A DNA stretch of 42,437 bases from positions 23,314 through 65,750 of the forward strand of contig MHMS01000025.1 in assembly GCA_001821615.1 (NCBI GenBank). The letters are read 5' to 3'. The stretch comes from Candidatus Niyogibacteria bacterium RIFCSPLOWO2_12_FULL_41_13. Its GTDB lineage: Bacteria; Patescibacteriota; Minisyncoccia; 2-12-FULL-41-13. Below the pieces are notes generated by a model that did no database searches, was not told the origin of the DNA, and saw only the letters and a list, made by a program, of their open reading frames with translations. A program made the position numbers and the translations under genes. Of the stretch, positions 23,428 to 31,376 are shown piece by piece; positions within the stretch are counted from its first letter, which is position 1, and each line of letters starts with the position of its first letter.

Positions 23428-26400
23428 TTACGGACCGAAAATGCCGGCGGGCGAGGAAATTGACGTATTGTTGATAAAAGTTAAATTACTGAATATGACC
23501 GCGGAATTTGCCGGCCAATCGGGCGCGTTAATCGCCAAAGTGTTATCTTCAAAGATAACATTTTCAAGAGTCATATTTGAACCCGTAAGATACAAAGCTG
23601 ATTTTTGTCCGGGATTTGGCGTTCTGTGTTTTGCAAAAGTTGAATTTTTGATCGTTGAAGTGGATGAAATAGAAGCCAATCCGTAGTATTGATTGTTTTC
23701 AAAAATCGCGTTATCTATTTCCAGCCGGCTTTGTTCCAGATAAAGAGCGGCTGAAGTTCCGCCGAAAACAAACTGGCCGGCGGATTTAACAGTAGTGCCT
23801 TTTATTTTGATAAAAGAGCCCGGTTTCCCCCTGATTCCATACCAGTCTCCGGCGTTTGACGGTTCGTAAGATGACGTGAAAATTATATCATTCGGATTTA
23901 TTCCATCGGCGATTAAATTGCCAAAAACATTAATCCCGCTTCCGTTTTTGCCTTTTATGACCGTGTTTGGCTTTATAGTCAGAGTTGAAGAAGCGTTAAT
24001 CTGGCTGAATCCGTCAAGAACATAGGGCAGGGAATTGGCGGAAAGAACGACGGCGCTATTGGTTTGTGTTTGAACGCTGTTCAAAACAATGCCATTGACG
24101 CCGTTTCCCGAACCGGAATTTTGAGAGAAATTTGAAACGACGCCTGTGGCCAAAATTGGCTCTTGCGAATTATTGTTAAAAACATTATTCTCTACATTCC
24201 CAAAATCATTAATAAGATATAATCCCCTTTTGTTATTTTGAAAAGTATTGTTGATTATTGTCGGGTTTCCTCCTTCAAGTTGAATTCCCGACGAATATCC
24301 TTCTGAAATATTATTGTTATTGCGGAAAGTATTATTAGAAATAAGAGAAGGGGAATTTATTAATTTCAGGCCGGAGACATAAGAATATTCAAAGATAGAA
24401 TTTTGAACAGTTGAAATTGCTTGGTCGATTCTTAAGAGAGCCCGGCCGCTAGACTGACCAGAGTAATACATTCCGCCATATCTGAAAATGGCGTGGTTGA
24501 CGGTTGAGGAAGAAGTTGAGCTAAGATAAACTTCTTTCCAGTTGCCCGAAGCGGGCGAAGTTGAAGTAGTGTCGCCGTTTAAATCTCCGCCGTATTCATC
24601 GTCAAGAAAGCTCGTGAAAACCACTGGCGAAGAAGAAGCGCCTTGAACTAAAAGATTGCCGTTTATATTAAGAGAAATTCCGCTTCCAGTTTTGAATTTA
24701 ATCACCACGCCTGAATTTATTGTTAAGGTCTTATCTTGCGATAAAGTTAAAGCGCTCTCAACAAGATAAGGACTTTTGGTTTTAGTTAAAGTAATATCCT
24801 GATTTATTATAGGATTTGTTGAAATCAAATAACTGGCGCTGTTGCGGGCCTTGGGAGTTGCGTTTATTTGATTATTATTAACATCGCGGCCATTTTTAAT
24901 AAGGGTATTGTTGCTTTGCCAGTTGCTGGCTATGTTTCCGGAATTTAGCGAATCAAATCTTTCCATAGAAACATAGGCTGAAATGCCGCCAGCGGGCCAG
25001 GAGCCGCTTGGCGTTGAATCAATCGTTGTCGTGGCATTATTTGATACCATTGCTAATTCTAAAATTTCGCCGGAATTATTTAAGCCATAACTAAAACTTG
25101 TCCATAAATCAGCTGTAATGTCTTTGATCGGACTTTGGGTAGATTCGTCGGTATCGCCGGTGTTTTTTCTTTCAATCAGATAATAGTTCTTTGCCGGAAT
25201 TGCGCCGGATAGCTGAATATAAGGGCTTAAATCAGTTTTTGAATACAAAACCCAGTTGGTCAAAGAGATTGTTTTTGAAGTTCGGTTGTATAACTCAATA
25301 AATTCGTCTGATGGATAATTCGCGCCAGTTCCCATCCAGCCGATTTCATTAATAACAACCGGCAGGGTGTTTATTTCCGCGGAAGTTGTCGCGGCGGACG
25401 ACCAATTTCCGGATTGGTCAATCGCCCGCAAGGAAAAATCGTAGTTGGAATTATCAGCGAGCGTTAATGCGGTTGAAGTGGCGGTGGTGGTGGCGGTGTT
25501 TGAGCCGTAGCTTAATTCATAGTAATCAATGTCTTGATTGGAACTTGACCAAGCGAGATTAAGAGTTGTTGTCGCCGTTAAGCATCCTTCTGGTTCTGGA
25601 GAAAGAGAATTTGAACACTGGGAAATAGAAAATGAAGAAATTTCCGGGCCAACGGAGTCTATAAATAATGTTGCCGCGGTTGAGGAGGAAATATTGTTTG
25701 AAAGGTCAACGGCGTAAAAATCAATCGTGGTTGTTCCTTGATTAAACGATAGATTCAGCGACCAGTTGCCAGACCCGCCAGCAGTAGTCGTGGCAGTCGT
25801 GGTAGAACTATTTAATTGATAGATGACTTTAATGGTTGAAATGGCCTCGGCCGTTCCCTGAAAATCAATACTTGTGGTTGCGAAAGTTTGATTGAAGTTT
25901 GACGGAGAGTTGATGGTTGGCGGGTTAGGCGGCGTGGTGTCGGTGGGCGCGTTAATTGAAACCGCTTTTGTTGAAGTTGCCGACCAATTGTCGGTCTTAT
26001 CTTTGGCGCGCAGGGAAAAAACGTAAGAGGTATTATCAGAAAGAATTAAGGTTGTTGAGGTTGCGATTGTTGTTGAAATATTTCCAGCATAAGAAAGTTC
26101 ATAATAATCAAGATCAATGGCGCTTGAATTCCAGAGAAGATGGAGAGTGGTTGTTGCGACTTGGCAATTTTGGCCGGACGAGCATTCGGCAATTGAAAAA
26201 GTATCAATGGTTGGACCGATTGAGTCAATGAATAATTGAACGCTTATTGTTTGCGATTGATTGCCGGCCAAATCTTCCGCGTAAAAATTAATTGTTGTAG
26301 TTCCCTGATTTAAATTTAAAGACAAAGACCATTCGCCAAGATTTGAAACCGTTGTTGTGGCGGAACTTGCCGTTACTACGGAATTCGCCTCGGCTGTTCC

Positions 26401-28800
26401 CTGAAAAGTTATTTGCGAAGAGGTGAATGTTTGATTAAAACTTGACGGCGAAGTGATAGTCGGAGCATTGGGCGGAGTGGTGTCAGTCGGAGGAGTTTGG
26501 CTTGCTCTGTTTTGGCAATTATTTTCCGTTTTGGGAGTGGCAATAGCCGTGCACCAGGAAGCGTCATTTTTTTGCATTGTTTCTTTGGTGCTATTGTCTC
26601 CGGCTGGCCAGCTGGCGCTTGAATTGAGAACGGTTTGGTCAATGGTCGTGGTGGCGTTATTCGCGACATAAGAGAGAACAAGAATTTCGCCGCTGTTGTT
26701 TAAAGCGCCGGTGTAAATTTTGTCTGCCGCGATGTCGGGAACGGCGTTGTCGTCAGTCCTTTCTAATAAATAATATCCGAACGGCGAAATTAAACTTGTT
26801 AATTTTATATAAGGAGCGAGATTGGTTGAAGAATACAAAACGAAATTTTCCATTTTGATTGTCCGGTTTGTCGGATTATACAATTCAATCCATTCGTCGG
26901 ACGAACTTGTTGCCGTGCCCATCCAGGCAATTTCGTTGATGATTACCGGCTGGGTGTTTATTTCAATTGAGACAGTAGAAGTCGCCGACCAATTGTTTGA
27001 TTTGTCAACCGCTCGGAGCGAAAACGAGTAAGCTGTGTTATTTTGAAGGGTTAATGATGTTGATGTTGCCGTCGTGGTTGAAATGTTTGCGCCATAAGAT
27101 AATTCGTAATAATTTAAATCCGAATCATTGGAATTCCAAAGAAGATTAATGGTTGTAGTCGCGATTAAGCAGTTTTGGGATGAGAGCGAATTTTGGCATT
27201 CAAGAACGGAAAAAAAACTTATTGAGGGTGGCGTTGTATCCGATGGGGTTGTATCTAATAGAATTGTGTTTTGGGAAACCATATTCGGAGTCGGCGATTG
27301 ATTCCCTCCGCCTCCTGCTCCCGGCGCTGAAGGAATTGCGATTAAGCCGTATCGGTCAATAATGGAAGAAGCCGGCTTTTTTGCCGGCGGAATGGCGTAC
27401 ACATAGGTTGGAATATTGGAAGTGGGATTTTCTATCGTTTTAGTATTTGGAAATAGGGTTTCCAAGTTCGTATTTTGTACTGTTGGAGATGCCATCTCCA
27501 ATTGGTCTGACTGAATCCCCAATGATTGAGTTGTTGCCGATTGGAAAGAAGAAGCTTGAGTTTCTGTTCCAAGAGATATAACAGAAGAAGTTTGCGGCTC
27601 TTGTTGAGAAAAAATATTTTTTAGAATATCAGCCGGCTTTAATATAACATCGCGGTAGAATTTTCTGGCTGTGGTTTTAATTATTGCTTGCGCAATTCCG
27701 GATTTTGTTTGTTCATTTAAAAAAGAAATTGTCTGGTCAGATGTATTTGGTTTTGGCGGCGAAGCAAGTTTTTCAGGATTTTGTTTGGCTTTTTCTGTTT
27801 CTTGATGAAAAAGATTGATAATTCCCGCGCCATTGATAATTGCTTGGCGGGAAAGAAGGGCGAAGTAGTCGGATAGGATTGGATAATAGTCATCACTAGA
27901 TTTAATTGTATAAGTTTCGATAATTTTATAACCATCTTTTTTAATATCTTTCATTACTAATTTAAATTTTTTATTGTTTTCATCTATACCATAACAAAAT
28001 TCATTATCACAATTTTGTTTAACGATATTAAGATCGGGTAGCTTATATTTACTATTATCTATCGTATCTTTGCTGAAAAAATTATTATTAGAATATTTAG
28101 CTAAATCAATTAAATATTCATTAATTGTGTTTTTAATGTTTGGCTTAAAGTCTTTGTCCTTTAATTCTTCTGAAATATTAAAATTTTGTCTGTCAAACTT
28201 TGCTGTATAAATTTCATAAGGACTGCCCAGATCCCCAGTAATATTTTGTACTGGTTCTGCATGAGTATCATTTCTTGTGTGTTCTGGCACAGTTGCGTCT
28301 TCTATTAAATGAAGAATAAATCCTAAAGTATAATAAGCTTCTTTTTTGTTATTATTTACAGCTAATTCATAAATGGCTTTTTCCCAAGTATGGTTTCCTA
28401 AAAATTGATGATAAGAAGTTTGTAAGTTTTGATTATGTAGCCATTCTAAAGAAGAGACCGGCGATTTATCAGCGATTAGGGCGTAAGAAACAGATTGAAC
28501 AAGCCAATTCGGCATAATGCCAGTTTTTTCACCAGTCCACCCTTGATTATAAATCGGGTCATAAAAATGATTTATCCATCTTGGTATAGTGTCTTCATCG
28601 TGCGAACCCTGAATAATCCATTCTTTTTCTTCATCTGTGATTTTTGGGTCAAAAAATAAATTGTAAAAATCCATTATCTCATCGGTTAAAGCTGGATGAG
28701 TGGTAGTATCGTTGTAGGCCTTGGAAAAATCTGATAGAAAATAACCAGTTATAATAAAAACTATAAATACAATAAAATAAAATTTATGATATTTTATCAT
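23428..28800 (-). CDS. Giant secreted multidomain protein: PLC/S1-P1-like domain, FN3/Ig-like repeats, lamin-tail domains, beta-helix
   Basis: This is a 1790-aa exported protein. Residues 1-30 form a signal peptide. Residues about 33-300 resemble the zinc-dependent phospholipase C / S1-P1 nuclease fold: THPALTDEI (H35), QGSHDED (H67), HQFLGNH (H131, H137) and HLIEDATVPEHTRNDTH (H164 to H180). A Ser/Gln/Thr-rich linker follows (about 310-520). Then come three similar FN3-like modules (starting near 525, 865 and 1055), two Ig-like modules (near 777 and 958) and two lamin-tail modules (INEIAWMGT near 617, INEIGWMGT near 1150). The C-terminal 460 residues are Asn-rich right-handed beta-helix repeats. 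No C-terminal sorting signal is seen. It probably acts at the cell surface; enzyme activity is an inference. Confidence 0.85.
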   Translation of the reverse strand: MIKYHKFYFIVFIVFIITGYFLSDFSKAYNDTTTHPALTDEIMDFYNLFFDPKITDEEKEWIIQGSHDEDTIPRWINHFYDPIYNQGWTGEKTGIMPNWLVQSVSYALIADKSPVSSLEWLHNQNLQTSYHQFLGNHTWEKAIYELAVNNNKKEAYYTLGFILHLIEDATVPEHTRNDTHAEPVQNITGDLGSPYEIYTAKFDRQNFNISEELKDKDFKPNIKNTINEYLIDLAKYSNNNFFSKDTIDNSKYKLPDLNIVKQNCDNEFCYGIDENNKKFKLVMKDIKKDGYKIIETYTIKSSDDYYPILSDYFALLSRQAIINGAGIINLFHQETEKAKQNPEKLASPPKPNTSDQTISFLNEQTKSGIAQAIIKTTARKFYRDVILKPADILKNIFSQQEPQTSSVISLGTETQASSFQSATTQSLGIQSDQLEMASPTVQNTNLETLFPNTKTIENPTSNIPTYVYAIPPAKKPASSIIDRYGLIAIPSAPGAGGGGNQSPTPNMVSQNTILLDTTPSDTTPPSISFFSVLECQNSLSSQNCLIATTTINLLWNSNDSDLNYYELSYGANISTTTATSTSLTLQNNTAYSFSLRAVDKSNNWSATSTVSIEINTQPVIINEIAWMGTATSSSDEWIELYNPTNRTIKMENFVLYSSTNLAPYIKLTSLISPFGYYLLERTDDNAVPDIAADKIYTGALNNSGEILVLSYVANNATTTIDQTVLNSSASWPAGDNSTKETMQKNDASWCTAIATPKTENNCQNRASQTPPTDTTPPNAPTITSPSSFNQTFTSSQITFQGTAEANSVVTASSATTTVSNLGEWSLSLNLNQGTTTINFYAEDLAGNQSQTISVQLFIDSIGPTIDTFSIAECSSGQNCQVATTTLHLLWNSSAIDLDYYELSYAGNISTTIATSTTLILSDNTSYVFSLRAKDKTDNWSATSTKAVSINAPTDTTPPNPPTINSPSNFNQTFATTSIDFQGTAEAISTIKVIYQLNSSTTTATTTAGGSGNWSLNLSFNQGTTTIDFYAVDLSNNISSSTAATLFIDSVGPEISSFSISQCSNSLSPEPEGCLTATTTLNLAWSSSNQDIDYYELSYGSNTATTTATSTALTLADNSNYDFSLRAIDQSGNWSSAATTSAEINTLPVVINEIGWMGTGANYPSDEFIELYNRTSKTISLTNWVLYSKTDLSPYIQLSGAIPAKNYYLIERKNTGDTDESTQSPIKDITADLWTSFSYGLNNSGEILELAMVSNNATTTIDSTPSGSWPAGGISAYVSMERFDSLNSGNIASNWQSNNTLIKNGRDVNNNQINATPKARNSASYLISTNPIINQDITLTKTKSPYLVESALTLSQDKTLTINSGVVIKFKTGSGISLNINGNLLVQGASSSPVVFTSFLDDEYGGDLNGDTTSTSPASGNWKEVYLSSTSSSTVNHAIFRYGGMYYSGQSSGRALLRIDQAISTVQNSIFEYSYVSGLKLINSPSLISNNTFRNNNNISEGYSSGIQLEGGNPTIINNTFQNNKRGLYLINDFGNVENNVFNNNSQEPILATGVVSNFSQNSGSGNGVNGIVLNSVQTQTNSAVVLSANSLPYVLDGFSQINASSTLTIKPNTVIKGKNGSGINVFGNLIADGINPNDIIFTSSYEPSNAGDWYGIRGKPGSFIKIKGTTVKSAGQFVFGGTSAALYLEQSRLEIDNAIFENNQYYGLASISSTSTIKNSTFAKHRTPNPGQKSALYLTGSNMTLENVIFEDNTLAINAPDWPANSAVIFSNLTFINNTSISSPAGIFGP

Positions 28801-28806
28801 AAATTT

Positions 28807-29283
28807 TTATATATCAGTTAATTTCCAGATACCAGATGGGTATTTAATAAACTCTATCAAAATAGGTTTTCTTATTAAATAAAGATTTTCATTTTGAGAA
28901 TATTTACCTTGATATTGTAGAGATTGTTTTAATAAATTAAGAACATTTTTAATATCTTTTTTTTGAGCATTTTTTAGATCATCTAGCTCCTTTTCTTGTT
29001 TTTCAAGAATAAAATACCTACTCGCCAATTCATAATCTCCTTTTTCCACCGCCTCAATAAACATTTGAAGTGTTTTCTGCGGAGTTTTGCCGCCATAGGT
29101 GTCGGCCATTAGTTTTTGCCTTTCTGTTTCTTCTTGCTTTTTGATTCCTTCTTGAAATTTTTTCAGCGCGCGCTTTTGCTGAAATTTTTTGTAATAAACA
29201 TAGGAATAAACGCCAGCGTTAAATCCGCCGTAAAGAACGCCAAGAGCGACAATTATTAAACCAAAAAATTTTATAACTTTCAT
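28807..29283 (-). CDS. Membrane-anchored protein, unknown function
   Basis: This 158-aa protein has an N-terminal hydrophobic anchor (about 5-30, FFGLIIVALGVLYGGFNAGVY), a charged helical stretch (about 34-60), and a C-terminal domain with TLQMFIEAVEKGDYELASRYF, the helix pattern seen in the NTF2-like DUF4878 group; that similarity is weak. It would be anchored with its main domain outside. It sits 6 bp upstream of the giant secreted protein gene and overlaps the 43-aa gene as ATGA, so the three are one operon and it may help export or anchoring of the giant protein. Confidence 0.75.
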   Translation of the reverse strand: MKVIKFFGLIIVALGVLYGGFNAGVYSYVYYKKFQQKRALKKFQEGIKKQEETERQKLMADTYGGKTPQKTLQMFIEAVEKGDYELASRYFILEKQEKELDDLKNAQKKDIKNVLNLLKQSLQYQGKYSQNENLYLIRKPILIEFIKYPSGIWKLTDI

Positions 29284-29411
29284 ATTATCAAACCCTTTTC
29301 CATATCAAGCCAATAGACGCCGATTAGTCCGATTATAAACCCAACTGCGAAAACAATAATTAAAAATAAAACTACTTTTCGCGTGAAAATTTGTTCAAGA
29401 AAATTGGCCAT
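29280..29411 (-). CDS. 43-aa single-pass membrane peptide
   Basis: This short ORF is absent from the ORF track. It reads MANFLEQIFTRKVVLFLII and continues through one hydrophobic segment to a short tail (YWLDMEKGLII). Its stop overlaps the next gene's ATG as ATGA, and it directly follows a good promoter, so it is the likely first gene of the operon for the giant secreted protein. The positive residues before the membrane segment suggest that the N-terminus is inside. Confidence 0.7.
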   Translation of the reverse strand: MANFLEQIFTRKVVLFLIIVFAVGFIIGLIGVYWLDMEKGLII

Positions 29412-29420
29412 CACAAGAGA

Positions 29421-29450
29421 ATTATACAAGAAATTTATAATCATCGGCAA
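29421..29450 (-). promoter_or_regulatory. Promoter of the giant-protein operon
   Basis: On the minus strand TTGCCG (29450-29445), 18 nt, TATAAT (29426-29421), then 9 nt to the ATG of the 43-aa gene. The transcript would begin within a few bases of the start codon. Confidence 0.6.
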
Positions 29451-29461
29451 ATGTGGATATT

Positions 29462-29592
29462 TTAATATCAGGCGTTGAATCTTAACAAGAGTTTGTCTCG
29501 GACATTCTCTCGGATAAATGTCTAAGACAAATGTCTAAGACAATGTCTGAGACAATGTCTGAAACTATTGAGGTTGAACCTCAATAGTTTGA
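29462..29592. repeat. 131-bp direct repeat, copy A
   Basis: This repeat matches 30165-30295 over 131 bp without gaps, with 9 mismatches by my count (8 of them transitions). It consists of a unique part (about 40 bp), four tandem 12-13-bp units of AATGTCTAAGAC type, and a perfect palindrome at 29562-29590. An earlier TTGTCTCGGACATT is nearly complementary to one of the units. No ORF is visible here. The stretch 29593-29676 also holds no gene. Confidence 0.92.
29562..29590. repeat. Palindrome with core GAGGTTGAACCTC
   Basis: AAACTATTGAGGTT and its exact complement flank a single central G (14-bp arms). It has no T-run and lies in the gap, not at a gene end, so a terminator is unlikely. It belongs to a family of four in 0.75 kb. 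Confidence 0.9.
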
Positions 29593-29676
29593 GTGGTTTG
29601 TGTTCGTTCAACGCTGAGCCAAACACTTTATCAAAAATGACAAACCCAACATCGAAGATAAAAAGTGGAATAAGTA

Positions 29677-30027
29677 TCATAATTTTCTTTTAGAGGTCTT
29701 TATAGTTATCAGAGCGGCTATTACAACCACAGCAACAAAAATTAAAATTGACACAGTTCCGACTTTCATAGTTGAATCATTTAGCACTTGGTCTTGGTTG
29801 GTTTGCTGAGACTTTAGCGCTTCAATTTCTGATTTTAGTTCGTTATTCTCTTGATACAATTTTGAACTAGATTGCTGTTGTTGAAGAATCTGATTTTGCT
29901 GTTTCAAAAAATAAGCTTGCCTACACGACTGAAATGCTACTGGGTCAGAAGAACGACACCCAGTTTCTAAATCTGTTTGCCATCGTGGGGAGAAATTTAC
30001 GAAATCTCGTTTTTTTATTTCCTCCAT
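29677..30027 (-). CDS. Coiled-coil protein with C-terminal membrane anchor
   Basis: This 116-aa protein has an N-terminal soluble part with two cysteines (TGCRSSDPVAFQSCRQAYF), a Gln-rich coiled coil (about 42-80, LKQQNQILQQQQSS) and a single C-terminal hydrophobic helix (about 90-109) ending in KTSKRKL, a tail-anchored layout. It has no family I recognise. It lies between two 131-bp direct repeats and is preceded by a palindrome at 30050-30074, so it looks like an independent cassette. No ribosome site is visible. Confidence 0.7.
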   Translation of the reverse strand: MEEIKKRDFVNFSPRWQTDLETGCRSSDPVAFQSCRQAYFLKQQNQILQQQQSSSKLYQENNELKSEIEALKSQQTNQDQVLNDSTMKVGTVSILIFVAVVVIAALITIKTSKRKL

Positions 30028-30049
30028 ATTGATAGTTTGGTTAATTGAG

Positions 30050-30074
30050 ACTATCGAGGTTCAACCTCAATAGT
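30050..30074. repeat. Palindrome with core GAGGTTCAACCTC
   Basis: ACTATCGAGGTT and AACCTCAATAGT flank a central C, with one mismatch (C against A). It sits about 25 bp upstream of the coiled-coil gene start, where an operator would be expected. Confidence 0.75.
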
Positions 30075-30136
30075 TTGAATTTTTTGTAAATTGGTTTCAT
30101 AGACCTAATTATAAAAAATATAAAAGGAATAAACAA

Positions 30137-30167
30137 TAATCTGCGGAGGTTTAACCTCCGCAGATTA
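30137..30167. repeat. Palindrome with core GAGGTTTAACCTC
   Basis: TAATCTGCGGAGGTT and its exact complement flank a central T (15-bp arms). The inner core equals the other palindromes, but the outer arm changes from CTATT/AATAG to CTGCG/CGCAG while staying fully paired. Confidence 0.9.
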
Positions 30168-30295
30168 ATGTCAGGCGTTGAATCTTAATAAGAATTTGTC
30201 TCGGACATTCTCTTGGACAAATGTCTAAGATAAATGTCTAAGACAATGTCTAAGACAATGTTTGAAACTATTGAGGTTTAACCTCAATAGTTTGA
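30165..30295. repeat. 131-bp direct repeat, copy B
   Basis: This is the partner of 29462-29592, of the same length and direction. It carries the same tandem 12-13-bp units and ends with a palindrome at 30265-30293 (AAACTATTGAGGTT arms around a T). A terminator for the next minus-strand gene follows at once. No gene is present from 30028 to 30334. Confidence 0.92.
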
Positions 30296-30302
30296 TTAAT
30301 AA

Positions 30303-30334
30303 AATAAAAACAGGGGCGATAATTGGGCGCCCCT
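30303..30334 (-). terminator. Rho-independent terminator of the 137-aa gene
   Basis: On the minus strand AGGGGCG and CGCCCCT form a 7-bp stem around a 9-nt loop, followed by GTTTTTATTTT. The hairpin starts at the base after the stop codon (30335-30337). Confidence 0.88.
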
Positions 30335-30748
30335 TTATTTTCCAAGCTGAATTTTTGCAAGTTGCTGACTTAAAGTATCAGCTATTTCTAAATTATTAAA
30401 CTTTGAGCCAGTTGCCGGAGAATAAATATAAAGACCTTTATTTATCTTCGGTTCTAAAAATGGCAATCCGCGAATAAGAGTAGCGGGCCAGAACGATACC
30501 TTGTGTTCGCTTACCATTGCTAAGCAATCAGGGCTGAATTGGTAAATTTCAACTTGGTAAATTTCAACTCGGACGCTTTTTCTGACATCAAGATGCGGTG
30601 TAGGCAAACCCCTTGTTGTTTTTTTGGTCTGTTGCAAAATTTCTAAATAAGCCGCTTTTTGTTTTTCGAATTCGTCCCAGAAAATATACCAATACACATC
30701 CCAAAATCTATCGATGATTTTTTTGCGCATCGGGTTTTCTTGGCTCAT
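30335..30748 (-). CDS. Orphan protein, unknown function
   Basis: This 137-aa soluble protein has an aromatic-rich N-terminus (RFWDVYWYIFWDEFEKQKAA) and a mixed alpha/beta C-terminal part. In the middle, a perfect 15-bp tandem duplication gives VEIYQVEIYQ, a sign of recent slippage or a beta-hairpin repeat. I do not recognise a family. It has its own terminator. The start at 30748 is followed by a second in-frame Met at residue 7; AAAGGGGT upstream is a fair ribosome site. Confidence 0.68.
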   Translation of the reverse strand: MSQENPMRKKIIDRFWDVYWYIFWDEFEKQKAAYLEILQQTKKTTRGLPTPHLDVRKSVRVEIYQVEIYQFSPDCLAMVSEHKVSFWPATLIRGLPFLEPKINKGLYIYSPATGSKFNNLEIADTLSQQLAKIQLGK

Positions 30749-30826
30749 TTTAACCCCTTTCTTTAAAAAGACCTGTTTATTTTCTATCTAAAACTTATCA
30801 AAATCAACAATTTTTGCAAGAATCGG

Positions 30827-30864
30827 CAACTATTCCAATATTCTTAAGAATATTGGAATAGTTG
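30827..30864. repeat. Perfect 38-bp palindrome
   Basis: CAACTATTCCAATATTCTT is followed directly by its exact reverse complement, with no central loop. It lies in the divergent gap (30749-30942), one base upstream of the -35 box proposed for the 121-aa gene and about 80 bp from the start of the minus-strand gene. It could be an operator, a cruciform or a recombination site; it lacks a T-run. Confidence 0.95.
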
Positions 30865-30892
30865 TTTTCAAAAATATTTTTTTTGTGATAAT
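30865..30892 (+). promoter_or_regulatory. Promoter of the 121-aa gene
   Basis: TTTTCA (30865-30870), 16 nt, GATAAT (30887-30892) preceded by TGT. The leader would contain AAAGGAGG 8 nt before the ATG at 30943. Confidence 0.5.
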
Positions 30893-30942
30893 GTTAGGTT
30901 GGATTTGTATTTGCGGAATTTGCCGGAAAGGAGGTTCTATAG

Positions 30943-31308
30943 ATGCGTCCCAAAGAATTATTAGGCGTTCCTTTTATTTTATCAGAAGAAATTTTTTCTT
31001 TATTCCTGGATTCTTTGGACGGATTTAGGGAAAAAGGGAATTTCCACTTGTGTCCGTTTTGCCAAGAAAATACCATGATTAAAATCCATGAGATTCATCC
31101 ATTTTATCGATGTCCGATTGGCCATCCTGAATTGAAATTATTTTTCCCCGGAACGATAGAATTAAGAAAAAAACATGAAGGGTTGGGATTTTTTTGTTTC
31201 TGCTATTATTCAACCAAGGAAGAATTTCTTGAATTGATGGAAAAAGAGCGTTCCGGCGATTTTAAATATCAGTCAAACGCTCACTATATTTGCCTTGACA
31301 AGATTTAA
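30943..31308 (+). CDS. Small zinc-ribbon-like protein
   Basis: This 121-aa protein has CPFCQ (about 37-41) and CPIGH (about 57-61), a spaced Cys pair plus Cys/His that could hold one zinc ion, followed by a C-terminal part with FCFCYYS. No membrane segment is present. It might bind nucleic acid or protein. The start is fixed by a strong AAAGGAGG site. The stop codon lies inside the loop of its own terminator. Confidence 0.75.
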   Translation: MRPKELLGVPFILSEEIFSLFLDSLDGFREKGNFHLCPFCQENTMIKIHEIHPFYRCPIGHPELKLFFPGTIELRKKHEGLGFFCFCYYSTKEEFLELMEKERSGDFKYQSNAHYICLDKI

Positions 31309-31330
31309 ATCAAATCAAGGCGTTTTTTTT
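31292..31330 (+). terminator. Rho-independent terminator overlapping the stop codon of the 121-aa gene
   Basis: GCCTTGA (31292-31298) pairs with TCAAGGC (31315-31321), followed by GTTTTTTTT. The last five codons of the gene form the left arm and loop. Confidence 0.85.
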
Positions 31331-31376
31331 GCAAAAAAACAGGGAAGTTTTTTGCTTCTTTAATTTAGAAAATAAT

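Noticed and set aside
25956-26231. 91-aa plus-strand ORF inside the giant secreted protein gene
   Set aside because: It is a shadow of the Thr/Ser-rich repeat coding region with no start signals.
29500-29560. Possible CRISPR or integron attC site in the AATGTCTAAGAC repeats
   Set aside because: The units are contiguous without spacers, and the conserved attC core sites (RYYYAAC/GTTRRRY) and an integrase are not seen.
29562-29590. Rho-independent terminator
   Set aside because: The stem is strong, but no T-run follows on either strand and no gene ends there.
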